Assembly: GCA_902805735.1 (NCBI GenBank) | Contig: CADCTW010000106.1 | Coordinates: forward strand, 1-54,381 | Reading direction: 5' to 3' | Source of the DNA: an uncultured Gemmatimonadota bacterium | GTDB taxonomy: Bacteria; Gemmatimonadota; Gemmatimonadetes; Longimicrobiales; Longimicrobiaceae | DNA: 54,381 nucleotides | In this document: positions 39,793 to 47,067 of the stretch, piece by piece | Layout: each line of letters begins with the position of its first letter | Position numbering within the stretch: the first letter of the stretch is position 1 | Made by a program: the position numbers and the translations under genes | The notes under the pieces: model-generated | Database searches by the model: none | What the model was told of the DNA's origin: nothing | Seen by the model: only the letters and a program-made list of their open reading frames with translations

Positions 39793-40013
39793 CACGATTG
39801 CCGCGGCCGTCCGGGCCGGAGGTTGTCCGGGCATTGGGCAAGGCGGGGTTCGAGGTCGTCCGAGTCAAGGGAAGTCACCACTTCCTCAAGCATGAAGATG
39901 GCAGGGCCACGGTAGTTCCGATCCACACGGGCGAAACCGTCGGCCCCGGCCTCCTGCTCAAGATCCTGCGCGACGCGGAGCTTACGCGAGACGAGCTCGC
40001 CGCCCTGCTCTAG
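39789..40013 (+). CDS. hicA: HicA family mRNA interferase toxin (module 2)
   Basis: A 74-residue HicA with the double-stranded-RNA-binding-like fold: PSGPEVVRALGKAGFEVVRV, catalytic His in KGSHHFLKHEDGR, TVVPIHTGETVGPGLLLKIL and RDAELTRDELAALL. It is complete, unlike module 1. The GTG start overlaps the hicB stop. The toxin cleaves mRNA and is held by HicB. A CACAGAG hairpin follows. Confidence 0.93.
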   Translation: MTRLPRPSGPEVVRALGKAGFEVVRVKGSHHFLKHEDGRATVVPIHTGETVGPGLLLKILRDAELTRDELAALL

Positions 40014-40022
40014 AGCCTATCG

Positions 40023-40077
40023 TCAGAGGCACGGAGATGAAGTCGTCTCTGTGCCTCTGTGCCTCTGTGTGAGCCCC
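40023..40077. repeat. CACAGAG-family hairpin
   Basis: Short left arm CAGAGGCACGGAGA (40024-40037) and right arm TCTCTGTGCCTCTGTGCCTC.. to TGAGCCC (40046-40076), after the second hicA. Confidence 0.8.
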
Positions 40078-40099
40078 TTTTTTGCGCAACGGCGACGCC

Positions 40100-40861
40100 A
40101 TGCGAACCACACTTGCTCTGCTCCTGGCGATCTTCGCGGCGGGGTGCGCCTCCGGGCCATCCGTCGCGCCCAGCCCGGCGCGCGCCGCGCTCCCCGCGCA
40201 CCCGGGGTTCGACATCGACCGCTACCCCGGCGACGCCGCGATGCGGGCGTGGCGCGGCGCGGCGCCGTACGAGTGGGTCGGGTTCTACCTCCCCGCGCCC
40301 TGCCACCGCGATCCGTCGTGGAGCGGCAAGCGGGCGGCCCTCCAGGCGATGGGGTACGGGTTCGCGGTGCTGTACGTGGGGCAGCAGCAGTTCGAGGGCG
40401 ACACCACCCGCGCGGCGCCCGGCGCCCCCGTGGTCTGCTCGCGCACGCTGCTCACCGCGGAGCGTGGCCGCGCCGACGCGGCGGACGCCGCCGCCCGCAC
40501 CGCCGCGGAGGGATTCCCAGCCGGGACCACCGTGTTCCTGGACGTGGAGCGGGCCTCCCGCATCACCCCGGAGATGTCCGCCTACGTGACCGCCTGGGTG
40601 GAAGCGCTGCGCCGCGACGGGCGCTACCGCCCGGCCATCTACGCCCACCGCGAGAACGCGCCGGCGCTCCGCGCCCTGGCCGGCGCGATCCCGTTCTGGG
40701 TCGCGGGCGGAGCGGGCTTCGCGCTGGACCGCACGCCACAGCAGAGCGGGGTGGAGTTCGCCTCCGTCTGGCAGGGGCTCCCCGGTCCGCGCAGCTGGGG
40801 CGGCATCACGCTCACGGTAGACGAGAACGTCGCGGCCACGCCCTCGCCATCCGCACCGTAG
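40100..40861 (+). CDS. Lipoprotein with DUF1906-like (glycoside hydrolase-like) domain
   Basis: A 253-residue protein. The signal MRTTLALLLAIFAAGC gives lipobox AAGC (Cys16). The domain starts GFDIDRYPGDAAMRAWRGAA and continues YEWVGFYLPAP, FAVLYVGQQQFEG, GTTVFLDVERA and FWVAGGAGF, the strand pattern of the DUF1906/Rv2525c-like TIM barrels related to GH25 muramidases. Asp/Glu at strand ends (FDIDRY, FLDVER) are candidate catalytic acids. It may act on cell-wall glycans outside the cell. Start at 40100 is chosen because the signal begins there. Confidence 0.82.
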   Translation: MRTTLALLLAIFAAGCASGPSVAPSPARAALPAHPGFDIDRYPGDAAMRAWRGAAPYEWVGFYLPAPCHRDPSWSGKRAALQAMGYGFAVLYVGQQQFEGDTTRAAPGAPVVCSRTLLTAERGRADAADAAARTAAEGFPAGTTVFLDVERASRITPEMSAYVTAWVEALRRDGRYRPAIYAHRENAPALRALAGAIPFWVAGGAGFALDRTPQQSGVEFASVWQGLPGPRSWGGITLTVDENVAATPSPSAP

Positions 40862-40927
40862 CTCACACAGAGACACAGAGGCACAGAGAAGGACTTCTTC
40901 TCTGTGCCTCTGTGTCTCTGTGTGAGT
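40861..40927. repeat. CACAGAG-family hairpin
   Basis: Near-perfect arms: GCTCACACAGAGACACAGAG.. (40861-40889) and its mirror (40899-40926). It lies between convergent genes (lipoprotein and flavin monooxygenase) and could terminate both. Confidence 0.9.
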
Positions 40928-40928
40928 C

Positions 40929-41969
40929 CTAGCCTACGCGCGCCCCGTTCACCAGCGGGATCACCTCTTCGGCGAAGCGCTCCATCTCCTCCAGCTGCGG
41001 CGAGAACTGCAGCAGGAGCAGGTCCAGCCCCGCGCGCTCGAACTCCATGATGCGCTCGGCCACCTGCTCGGGCGTGCCGACCAGGCCGGAGCGGAGGCCG
41101 CGGTTGGAGACGGAGTAGTCTTCCAGCGAGACGCGCTGCTCGAGCTGGGTGTTGTTCAGCCAGTCCTGGTAGTTGGCGTACCCCGCCGTCCCCGGCCGCA
41201 CCTCGGTGATCCGCTCCACCTCGCGTTGCGCCTCCGCCTCGGAGCCGCGCACGATCGCGTAGCCCGCCGCGCCGAACTTCATGGGCGGCAGCTCCAGCCG
41301 CTCGCGGCGCTCGCGCAGGTCGGCCACCTTGGCGCCGATCGTCTCCGGCGGGTCGCCGTGGGTGAGCCAGGCGTCGCACTTCTGAGAGATCAACGCCTTG
41401 GCCGCCGGCGACTCGCCCCCCGCGTAGATCGTGGGGCGCGGGCGCTGCACCGGCTTCGGCTCCAGGATGGCGTCGTCCACGCCGTAGTACTTCCCCTGGT
41501 AGCTGAAGCGGGGCTCCTTCCACATCCCGTCCACCACGTCCAGCCACTCGCTGGTGCGGGCGTAGCGGTCGTCGTGCTCGTCGAACTGGATGCCGTACTT
41601 CTTCGCTTCGGTCGCCCACCACGACGAGACCACGTTCAGCGACAGGCGGCCGCCGCTGATCTGGTCGATGTTGGCGGCCTGCTTGGCGAGGAGCGCGGGC
41701 TGGTGGAAGGTGGGGCGCACCGCCACCATGATCTCCATCCGCTCGGTGACCGCCGCCAGCGCCGCCGCCGTGGACCACGCGTCCAGCGACGGGGCATCCA
41801 TCCCCTTGATGTCGTTGAGGTTCAGCTCGGCCACCAGCGTCAGGTCGAAGCCGGTCTGCTCGGCGCGTTGCGCGAGGCGGCGGGCGTATTCCCAGCTCGC
41901 CGCCATCCCCTCGTCGGGAACGTTGCGCAGCCACCCGCCGAAGACGGGGAGCCAGAATCCAAACCTCAT
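40929..41969 (-). CDS. LLM-class flavin-dependent monooxygenase (SfnG/SsuD-like)
   Basis: A 346-residue bacterial luciferase-fold protein. It begins MRFGFWLPVFGGWLRNVPDE and carries LTLVAELNLNDIKGMD, TERMEIMVAVRPTFHQPALL, the flavin-site ISGGRLSLNVVSSWWATEAK and PRPTIYAGGESPAAKAL. These match FMNH2-dependent monooxygenases acting on alkanesulfonates or dimethylsulfone, so the likely role is sulfur scavenging. The ATG follows GGAGGTGGGGCG and overlaps the ATP-grasp stop (ATGA). The operon is preceded by a Cys-rich leader peptide and terminator, fitting control by sulfur supply. Confidence 0.92.
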   Translation of the reverse strand: MRFGFWLPVFGGWLRNVPDEGMAASWEYARRLAQRAEQTGFDLTLVAELNLNDIKGMDAPSLDAWSTAAALAAVTERMEIMVAVRPTFHQPALLAKQAANIDQISGGRLSLNVVSSWWATEAKKYGIQFDEHDDRYARTSEWLDVVDGMWKEPRFSYQGKYYGVDDAILEPKPVQRPRPTIYAGGESPAAKALISQKCDAWLTHGDPPETIGAKVADLRERRERLELPPMKFGAAGYAIVRGSEAEAQREVERITEVRPGTAGYANYQDWLNNTQLEQRVSLEDYSVSNRGLRSGLVGTPEQVAERIMEFERAGLDLLLLQFSPQLEEMERFAEEVIPLVNGARVG

Positions 41970-42958
41970 CGCCCCACCTCCTGCAGCACCGGCGCCTCGA
42001 TCCCCGCCTGCTCCTCCAGGTAGTCCGCGAGCCGCGCGAACGGGTCGAAGCCGATCACGTTGGGCGCGTCGGCCACGAAGTTGGAGAGGGCGTTGATGTC
42101 GTAGAAGTAGAGCTGCCCATCGCGCGAGTCGATCATGTACTCGATCCCGCCCACGTCGATGTGCGCGGCGGCCATGATGGCCTCCACCTGCGCGCGGATC
42201 TCGGCGGGGGGCTCGTAGCCCTCCACGCGCAGGCCGCGCTTGGGCGCGTCCACGGCGCAGATCTGCGCGTCCAGCTCCACCCCGTCCACCCGCTGGCAGA
42301 CGTCCGCGGGGCACAGGTCGAAGGAGTTGCCGGGGGTGTAGATGCGGATGCCGTACAGGTACTCGCCGCCCAGCACCTCCACGCGCACGATGCGGCTCTC
42401 CTCCTGCGGGATGAACTCCTGCACCAGCGCCACCGAGTCGATCCCCAGCTGCAGGTCGCCGGCCACGGCGGCGGCCGCCAGCTCCTCCGGCGTGTCGAAG
42501 CGCCGCACTCCCGCGCCGCTCCCGCCGATGTTGGGCTTGATCACGATGGGGAAGCGCAGCCCCTCGGCCGCGGCCGGCGCCTGCGAGGGGTGGTTGATGG
42601 CGCGCGCCCTGGGGTACGGCAGCCCGAGCCGCTCCAGCAGCGCGAGCTGGTGCGCCTTGGAGATCTCGGTGAGCCACGCGTCGTACCCGTTCACCACGCG
42701 GATGCCGTTCTCGCGCAGGTAGCCCAGGTACGAGGTGGTGTAGAAGATCGAGTTGGCGTGGCCGCGGTTGAACGCGGAGGGGCTCATCCGGTTGAAGACG
42801 AGCGAGTACTTCGGCTCCTCGGCGGGGTCGAAGCGGTGCTCGCCCGCGTGGATCTTGACGTACGGCGTGCCGCGCCGGTCCAGCTCCGCGAAGAGGGGGC
42901 GGAACCACTCCGGGTGCTCGTAGAAGATGGCGATCGGGCGTTCGGGCGTGGCGGACAT
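41966..42958 (-). CDS. ATP-grasp ligase
   Basis: A 330-residue ATP-grasp enzyme. It has LRFPIVIKPNIGGSGAGVRR (ATP-binding Lys and Gly loop, about 133-152), ALVQEFIPQEESRIVRVEVL (hinge), and the Mg-binding YMIDSRDGQLYFYDINALSN with Glu/Asp/Asn. The N-terminal domain (MSATPERPIAIFYEHPEWFR) is a pre-ATP-grasp fold. Such enzymes join an acid to an amine or thiol through an acyl-phosphate. Linked to a sulfur-type monooxygenase it might make a Cys- or thiol-containing peptide, which is inference. It is the first structural gene of the operon. Confidence 0.9.
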   Translation of the reverse strand: MSATPERPIAIFYEHPEWFRPLFAELDRRGTPYVKIHAGEHRFDPAEEPKYSLVFNRMSPSAFNRGHANSIFYTTSYLGYLRENGIRVVNGYDAWLTEISKAHQLALLERLGLPYPRARAINHPSQAPAAAEGLRFPIVIKPNIGGSGAGVRRFDTPEELAAAAVAGDLQLGIDSVALVQEFIPQEESRIVRVEVLGGEYLYGIRIYTPGNSFDLCPADVCQRVDGVELDAQICAVDAPKRGLRVEGYEPPAEIRAQVEAIMAAAHIDVGGIEYMIDSRDGQLYFYDINALSNFVADAPNVIGFDPFARLADYLEEQAGIEAPVLQEVGR

Positions 42959-42984
42959 CGGCTCTCCTGGTTGCGCTGTAAACC

Positions 42985-43014
42985 AAAAACCGCGGCCCCG
43001 TCTCGGGGTCGCGG
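42985..43014 (-). terminator. Intrinsic terminator (attenuator) in the operon leader
   Basis: On the minus strand an 11-bp stem, CCGCGACCCCG (43014-43004) and CGGGGCCGCGG (43000-42990) with one G-U pair and a 3-base loop, is followed by TTTTT (42989-42985). It lies 27 bp upstream of the ATP-grasp ATG. It would stop transcription before the operon unless an alternative pairing with 43100-43093 (CGGGGGCG) forms. Confidence 0.88.
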
Positions 43015-43044
43015 CTGTGTCGCCTTCGTGGAGCGGCGCGCCTC

Positions 43045-43161
43045 TCAGCCGCCGGTCAGCTCATGCCGACCCATCCCACGCACGCGCGCCGTCGCCCCCG
43101 GCTGGCGATGCCAGCGGGCACGGGGACAGCAGCACATGCACATGGGGGCGCGGTTCGACAT
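43045..43161 (-). CDS. Cys-rich leader peptide (attenuation)
   Basis: A 38-codon minus-strand frame from ATG 43161 to TGA 43045. The peptide begins MSNRAPMCMCCCPRARWHRQ; codons 8, 10, 11 and 12 are Cys. Codon 13 starts CCCCG (43125-43121, segment 1), which can pair with CGGGGGCG (43100-43093, segment 2) around an inner CTGGCATCGCCAG hairpin. A ribosome stalled on the Cys codons would cover segment 1. Segment 2 would then be free to pair with CGCGACCCCG (43013-43004), the 5' arm of the terminator. This is the classical attenuation plan, here responding to cysteinyl-tRNA. The frame is too short for routine gene calling. Confidence 0.82.
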   Translation of the reverse strand: MSNRAPMCMCCCPRARWHRQPGATARVRGMGRHELTGG

Positions 43162-43170
43162 GCCGATGAG

Positions 43171-43197
43171 TGTATAAAGAGCAGCACGATCCGGCAA
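43171..43197 (-). promoter_or_regulatory. Promoter of the Cys-leader operon
   Basis: On the minus strand TATACA (43176-43171) lies 15 bp downstream of TTGCCG (43197-43192). The start point would be near 43164, within a few bases of the leader ATG at 43161, so the leader is probably translated from a leaderless message. Confidence 0.5.
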
Positions 43198-43275
43198 GTG
43201 CGCCGCGCTTCAGGCCCTCGCGCGGGCACGGCCGTGTGGCCGCGGGTCGCCCCGTCCTTGCAGGCGCTCCCCCGC

Positions 43276-43605
43276 ATGAAAGCCACGATCTACGCCCGCG
43301 TCGCTGGCGCCAAGCTGCGGCACATGGTGCCCCCCGCCTACCAGGACGCCGTCGCCGCCGGCACCCGTCCGGACGCGGAGTACTCGCTCCTCCTCTTCGA
43401 CCACGCCCCTCGCGACGTGGTCCCCTCACCCCCGGTGCGCAAGGCCCTGCGCCGCCTGGAGGTCCCCGCCCCGGACGGCATCCTCGCCGTGGGAACCGTC
43501 TTCACGGACGAAGCCCTCTCGCTCCTTGCCGAAGCCGGTGCCCGCCCCATCGCCTTCCACAAAGCGAGGTGGACAGACGAGTCCGCCCGTGCGCGCCAGC
43601 TTTGA
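43276..43605 (+). CDS. Small protein of unknown function
   Basis: A 109-residue soluble protein starting MKATIYARVAGAKLRHMVPP. It has hydrophobic strands (YSLLLFDHAPRDVV, GILAVGTVFTDEALSLLAEA) and an alpha/beta look. No family is recognised. It is divergent from the Cys-leader promoter and followed by a CACAGAG hairpin. Confidence 0.6.
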   Translation: MKATIYARVAGAKLRHMVPPAYQDAVAAGTRPDAEYSLLLFDHAPRDVVPSPPVRKALRRLEVPAPDGILAVGTVFTDEALSLLAEAGARPIAFHKARWTDESARARQL

Positions 43606-43612
43606 ACAGCGG

Positions 43613-43680
43613 GGGCTCACACAGAGACACAGAGGCACAGAGATGATGTTCTCTGTGCCTCTGTGTCTCTGTGTGAGCCC
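43613..43680. repeat. CACAGAG-family hairpin (best-formed copy)
   Basis: Arms GGGCTCACACAGAGACACAG.. (43613-43643) and its exact mirror (43650-43680) over about 31 bp, loop ATGATGT. It lies between convergent genes. Confidence 0.95.
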
Positions 43681-43685
43681 TCCGT

Positions 43686-44105
43686 TCACGGCGCGCGCAG
43701 GAGCGGGCGGAAGCCGGCCTGGTGGAAGTGCGCATCGGCGGTCAGCGCATCGGTCAGCCCGCGGTCCTTCATCACCACGAACGAGATGCAATCGGTGAGG
43801 CCCCACGCCTTGTCGTGGTGGCGCCGGAAGAAGGTGCGTCCCCGCTCGTACAAATCCTCCGTGAGCGGGGTCACCTCGACGAGCGGGTTACCCTCGAACA
43901 GGTCCAGGAGCGTCACGGCCCTGCTCCGCAAGGCACCTTTCGCAAGCGCGTTGCCGACTTCGATGATCACCGCGCGCGTAGTGACGACCCGGATTCGCTC
44001 GGCTTCGATCGTGTGTGCCAGCGCGACCGCATGCGCGTGGTGCAGATCTCGAGGCGATCCGAGCGCGACTGCGTAGGATGCATCCATGAACAGCTTATTC
44101 GTCAC
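43686..44105 (-). CDS. PIN-domain toxin (VapC-like)
   Basis: A 139-residue PIN-domain ribonuclease. Acidic metal ligands appear in KLFMDASYAVALGS, AVIIEVGNALAKGA, WGLTDCISFVVMKD and ALTADAHFHQAGF. The GTG start at 44105 overlaps the upstream antitoxin gene by 11 bp. Toxins of this type cleave specific RNAs, often tRNA or rRNA, and are neutralised by the neighbouring antitoxin. Confidence 0.9.
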   Translation of the reverse strand: MTNKLFMDASYAVALGSPRDLHHAHAVALAHTIEAERIRVVTTRAVIIEVGNALAKGALRSRAVTLLDLFEGNPLVEVTPLTEDLYERGRTFFRRHHDKAWGLTDCISFVVMKDRGLTDALTADAHFHQAGFRPLLRAP

Positions 44106-44343
44106 GCCGGGCGCCCTCACCATAGAGGTAAAAGTCGAGGCGTTCCGACCAGTCCGGGGGACCATCCAGGTTGGCTGATGCCAGGAAGTGCAGCCAGCCG
44201 TACGGATTGCATTCCTCCGTTGCCGGCACTTCCGAGGGCTCCTCCTCGACGGTGATGCGGACGCGGGTGTCCGGGGCCAGGGGAATGGGGCCGTCGGGGC
44301 GGAGGACTTCGCCGTCGAACGTGGCGTGGAAGGTGGTCGTCAT
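44095..44343 (-). CDS. Antitoxin of the PIN toxin pair (DUF104/AF2212-like)
   Basis: An 82-residue protein. The N-terminal half (MTTTFHATFDGEVLRPDGPI, then TRVRITVEEEP) matches the small DUF104/AF2212-like beta-hairpin domain found beside PIN toxins. The C-terminal part (PYGWLHFLASANLDGPPDWS, RLDFYLYGEGA) should wrap the toxin's active site. Stop overlaps the toxin start by 11 bp. Confidence 0.78.
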   Translation of the reverse strand: MTTTFHATFDGEVLRPDGPIPLAPDTRVRITVEEEPSEVPATEECNPYGWLHFLASANLDGPPDWSERLDFYLYGEGARRDE

Positions 44344-44691
44344 GCTGTACTCTGGTGCTGGGCCAGGTGCGTCTGCTCGGTGGTGCGATACGGAAGCTGG
44401 GCAAGAGTTTGGCGGTGAACAAGGGGGCGGCGGAAAGACGATCCAGCCGTGGCGTGTACGGGTCGCGAAGCATCCGTTTTGTGCACCGGTCGCTCTCTCG
44501 AGCCGGCGAGTGCGGCGCCAGGATCAGTGCACCCCGCGATCAGGCACGGTGAAGCTCGGGACGACGAACCGTCGGACGGGTGAGACGAGACTGTGGCGCC
44601 GCGGGATGGTTTGGAGGGGGGCGCGGGCGTACCTTTCGGGCAGCGGCGGCCAGACCCGGGCCGCGCAGGGCCTTCACCTGGCGCAGCAAGC
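44344..44691. other. Intergenic stretch without a recognisable gene
   Basis: About 350 bp between the divergent antitoxin and phosphatase genes. Open frames on both strands have no convincing start signals or product. It presumably holds the two divergent promoters, but I could not identify good -35/-10 pairs. Confidence 0.5.
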
Positions 44692-46296
44692 ATGAACCTG
44701 AGACGCATCGCATCGCTGGCGGCCGCGGGGTGGCTGGCAGCCGCTCCCGCCGCGGCACAGCAGACCGCCGGCCGCCTTCCCGCACCCGCGCAGCGCCCGA
44801 CGCTGGTGGTGCTCATCACGGTGGACCAGCTCCGCCCCGACTACTTCACCCGCTGGCAGGGGCAGCTCACCGGCGGGCTGGCGCGGCTCTACCACGGGGG
44901 CGCCGTCTTCACGCGCGCCTACCAGGACCACGCCATTACCGAGACGGCGCCGGGGCACGCCAGCACCCTCTCCGGGCGCTTCCCGCGCGGCACGGGGGTC
45001 GTGCAGAACATCGCGGGGGTGAACGACCCGCAGAGCCCGCTGCTGGGCGGGAGCACCATGATGGGCGCGTCGCCCTTCCGCTTCCGGGGGAGCACGCTCA
45101 CGGACTGGCTGCGCGTCAGGGACCCGCGCACCCGCGCCCTCTCCGTGTCGCGCAAGGACCGCGGGGCGATCCTTCCCCTGGGGCGCGCGCAGCAGGAAGT
45201 CTACTGGTACGGCTACGACGGCCGGTTCACCACCAGCACGTACTACGCGGACACGCTTCCAACCTGGGTGCAGCGCTACAACGCCTCCAACCCGGTGGCG
45301 CGCTTCGCGGGGCAGGCGTGGACGCCGCTCCTTCCCGCATCGGCGTACGCGGAGCCGGACAGCGTGCCGGTGGAGAGCGGCGGGCGCGGCTACACCTTCC
45401 CGCACGTCCTCTCCGCCAACCCGGACACTGCGGGGCGCACCATCCCGGAGTTTCCCTGGATGGACCAGCTCACCATGGAGATGGCGCTGGCGGGGCTTCG
45501 CGAGATGAAGCTGGGGCAGGGCCCGCAGACGGACGTGCTGGCGGTGTCGTTCTCCACCACCGACGCCGTGGGGCACCGCTACGGGCCCGACTCGCGCGAG
45601 ATCCACGACCAGGTGCTGCGACTGGACCGGATGATGGGCGTGTTCCTGGACTCGCTCTACGCCGGCCGCGACCCGAAGAGCGTGGTGATCGCGCTTACCT
45701 CCGACCACGGCGTCGCATCCTTCCCCGAGGTGACGCATCCCAACGACGCGGCGCGCTTCCACCCGAGCCCGCTGCCCGTGACCCGCTGGCTGGGTGCCGA
45801 GGCGCGGCGGCTGGGGGTGGACAGCACCGCCTTCGGCTTCGACGACGGGATGGTGTCGTACGATCCGGACGCCTTCCTCCGCGCGGGCCGCGACCCGGAG
45901 ACGGTGCTCCCGGCGCTGATGACCCGCTTCGTGGCCTTCGCGCGCGGCCTACCGGGGGTGATGCAGGCCCAGCGCGTCTCCGACCTCCCGCGCGATTCCG
46001 CCACCAACCCGATCTCGCGCCGCTGGGTGCACATGCTCCCCCCCGACCTCCCCGTCGCGGCCGTCGTGACGCTGAAGCCGGAGCACGTGTGGGGGACCGC
46101 GACGTACGCGCAGCACGGCACGCCGCACGAGTACGACACGGCGGTGCCCGTAATCCTGTACGGCCCCATGATCCGCCCCGGCCGCTACAGCCGCTTCACG
46201 CGCGTCGTGGACATAGCGCCGACGCTGGCGCGCATCGTGGGGGTGCGGCCGACCGAGGTGCTGGATGGGCGGGTGCTGGTGGAGGCGCTGAGGTAG
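44692..46296 (+). CDS. PafA-like alkaline phosphatase family protein
   Basis: A 534-residue secreted phosphatase of the alkaline phosphatase superfamily. The signal peptide is MNLRRIASLAAAGWLAAAPA. Motifs: ITVDQLRPDY (Asp45, metal), AITETAPGHAST (nucleophile Thr85), SFSTTDAVGHRYGPDSRE (Asp/His), ALTSDHGV (Asp-His) and the final His in ATYAQHGTPHEYD. These match PafA-type calcium/zinc phosphomonoesterases of Bacteroidota, with Thr as nucleophile. It should release phosphate from organic phosphates in the periplasm. The ATG at 44692 starts the signal peptide. Confidence 0.92.
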   Translation: MNLRRIASLAAAGWLAAAPAAAQQTAGRLPAPAQRPTLVVLITVDQLRPDYFTRWQGQLTGGLARLYHGGAVFTRAYQDHAITETAPGHASTLSGRFPRGTGVVQNIAGVNDPQSPLLGGSTMMGASPFRFRGSTLTDWLRVRDPRTRALSVSRKDRGAILPLGRAQQEVYWYGYDGRFTTSTYYADTLPTWVQRYNASNPVARFAGQAWTPLLPASAYAEPDSVPVESGGRGYTFPHVLSANPDTAGRTIPEFPWMDQLTMEMALAGLREMKLGQGPQTDVLAVSFSTTDAVGHRYGPDSREIHDQVLRLDRMMGVFLDSLYAGRDPKSVVIALTSDHGVASFPEVTHPNDAARFHPSPLPVTRWLGAEARRLGVDSTAFGFDDGMVSYDPDAFLRAGRDPETVLPALMTRFVAFARGLPGVMQAQRVSDLPRDSATNPISRRWVHMLPPDLPVAAVVTLKPEHVWGTATYAQHGTPHEYDTAVPVILYGPMIRPGRYSRFTRVVDIAPTLARIVGVRPTEVLDGRVLVEALR

Positions 46297-46374
46297 GGAC
46301 GGCGGGGAACGGCGTCGGCGGCTGGGCGCGGCTTGCGCCTGGTCGGCGCGGCGGCCTAGCTTCGGCGGGGTGCG

Positions 46375-46402
46375 GTTCCCCGTTCCCCGTTCCCCGTCCC
46401 CC
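46375..46402 (+). repeat. 7-bp tandem repeat abutting the argR start codon
   Basis: Three copies of GTTCCCC (46375-46395) and one GTCCCCC (46396-46402) end directly at the argR ATG, where a ribosome binding site would be expected. No Shine-Dalgarno is visible, so the message may be leaderless or weakly translated. Confidence 0.75.
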
Positions 46403-46852
46403 ATGAAGCCGCAGCGCCACGCCGCCATCCTGGAGCTCGTCCGCGACCGGCGGGTGTCGTCGCAGGAGGTGCTGCGCGACTTCCTGGCGGAGCGCGGCTT
46501 CGAGGTGGCGCAGGCCACCCTCTCGCGCGACATCCGCGAGCTGGGGCTGGTCAAGGTGCCGGACGAGAATGGCGGCTCCACGTACACGCTCCCCCCCGGC
46601 GTCACCGATCCCACGCCCACGCTGGCCCGTCTCCTCCCCTCGCTCTACCTGGGCTCGGACGGCGTGGGGAACCTGCTGGTGGTGAAGACGGTCGTCGGCG
46701 GCGCGCAGCCCATCGCGGTGGGGATCGACTGGGAGGAGTGGCCGGAGGTGCTGGGCACGGTGGCCGGCGACGACACCATCCTCCTCATCCTGCGCGACGT
46801 CGCGCACCTGGACACCATCGTGCGCCGCATCGAGGAGATCGCCGGCGTCTGA
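46403..46852 (+). CDS. argR: Arginine repressor ArgR
   Basis: A 149-residue ArgR. The N-terminal winged helix has KPQRHAAILELVRDRRVSSQ and the recognition helix AQATLSRDIRELGLVKVPD. The C-terminal hexamerisation/Arg-binding domain has NLLVVKTVVGGAQPIAVGID and LGTVAGDDTILLILRD, with the paired Asp that grips L-arginine. It represses arginine biosynthesis when arginine is high; no arg genes lie in the window. The tandem GTTCCCC repeats precede the ATG. Confidence 0.95.
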   Translation: MKPQRHAAILELVRDRRVSSQEVLRDFLAERGFEVAQATLSRDIRELGLVKVPDENGGSTYTLPPGVTDPTPTLARLLPSLYLGSDGVGNLLVVKTVVGGAQPIAVGIDWEEWPEVLGTVAGDDTILLILRDVAHLDTIVRRIEEIAGV

Positions 46853-46866
46853 CCGCATTGCGGCGA

Positions 46867-46953
46867 CTGAAATCGCTGCAACGACGGCACCTGCGTGGGC
46901 TCGTCCTGAGGGGGTTGTAGTCTCGGCAGCGGTGGTCGTTGCAGCGGTTTCAG
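46867..46953. repeat. Large inverted-repeat element
   Basis: CTGAAATCGCTGCAACGAC (46867-46885) is mirrored at 46935-46953 with one mismatch (19 bp), a 49-base GC-rich interior. The element looks like a REP- or miniature-type mobile palindrome. It lies after argR and may serve as its terminator. Confidence 0.8.
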
Positions 46954-47067
46954 GGGCGCGGCAGCGGTGCCTGAAAGGGGAGCCGGTAACTTTTTGCGGC
47001 AGGTGGGTGTACGAGCGGGCGGCGGGGCAGGGATGCCCGCCGCCTGTTTCCATCTGCCCCCTCCATC

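Noticed and set aside
42960-43200. Metabolite riboswitch (SAM- or cobalamin-type) ahead of the ATP-grasp operon
   Set aside because: No conserved riboswitch core was seen. A translated Cys-rich leader and alternative stems explain the region better.
44580-46406. A 608-codon plus-strand frame overlapping the phosphatase gene
   Set aside because: It is out of frame with the PafA motifs and gives an Arg/Gly/Ala-rich translation.
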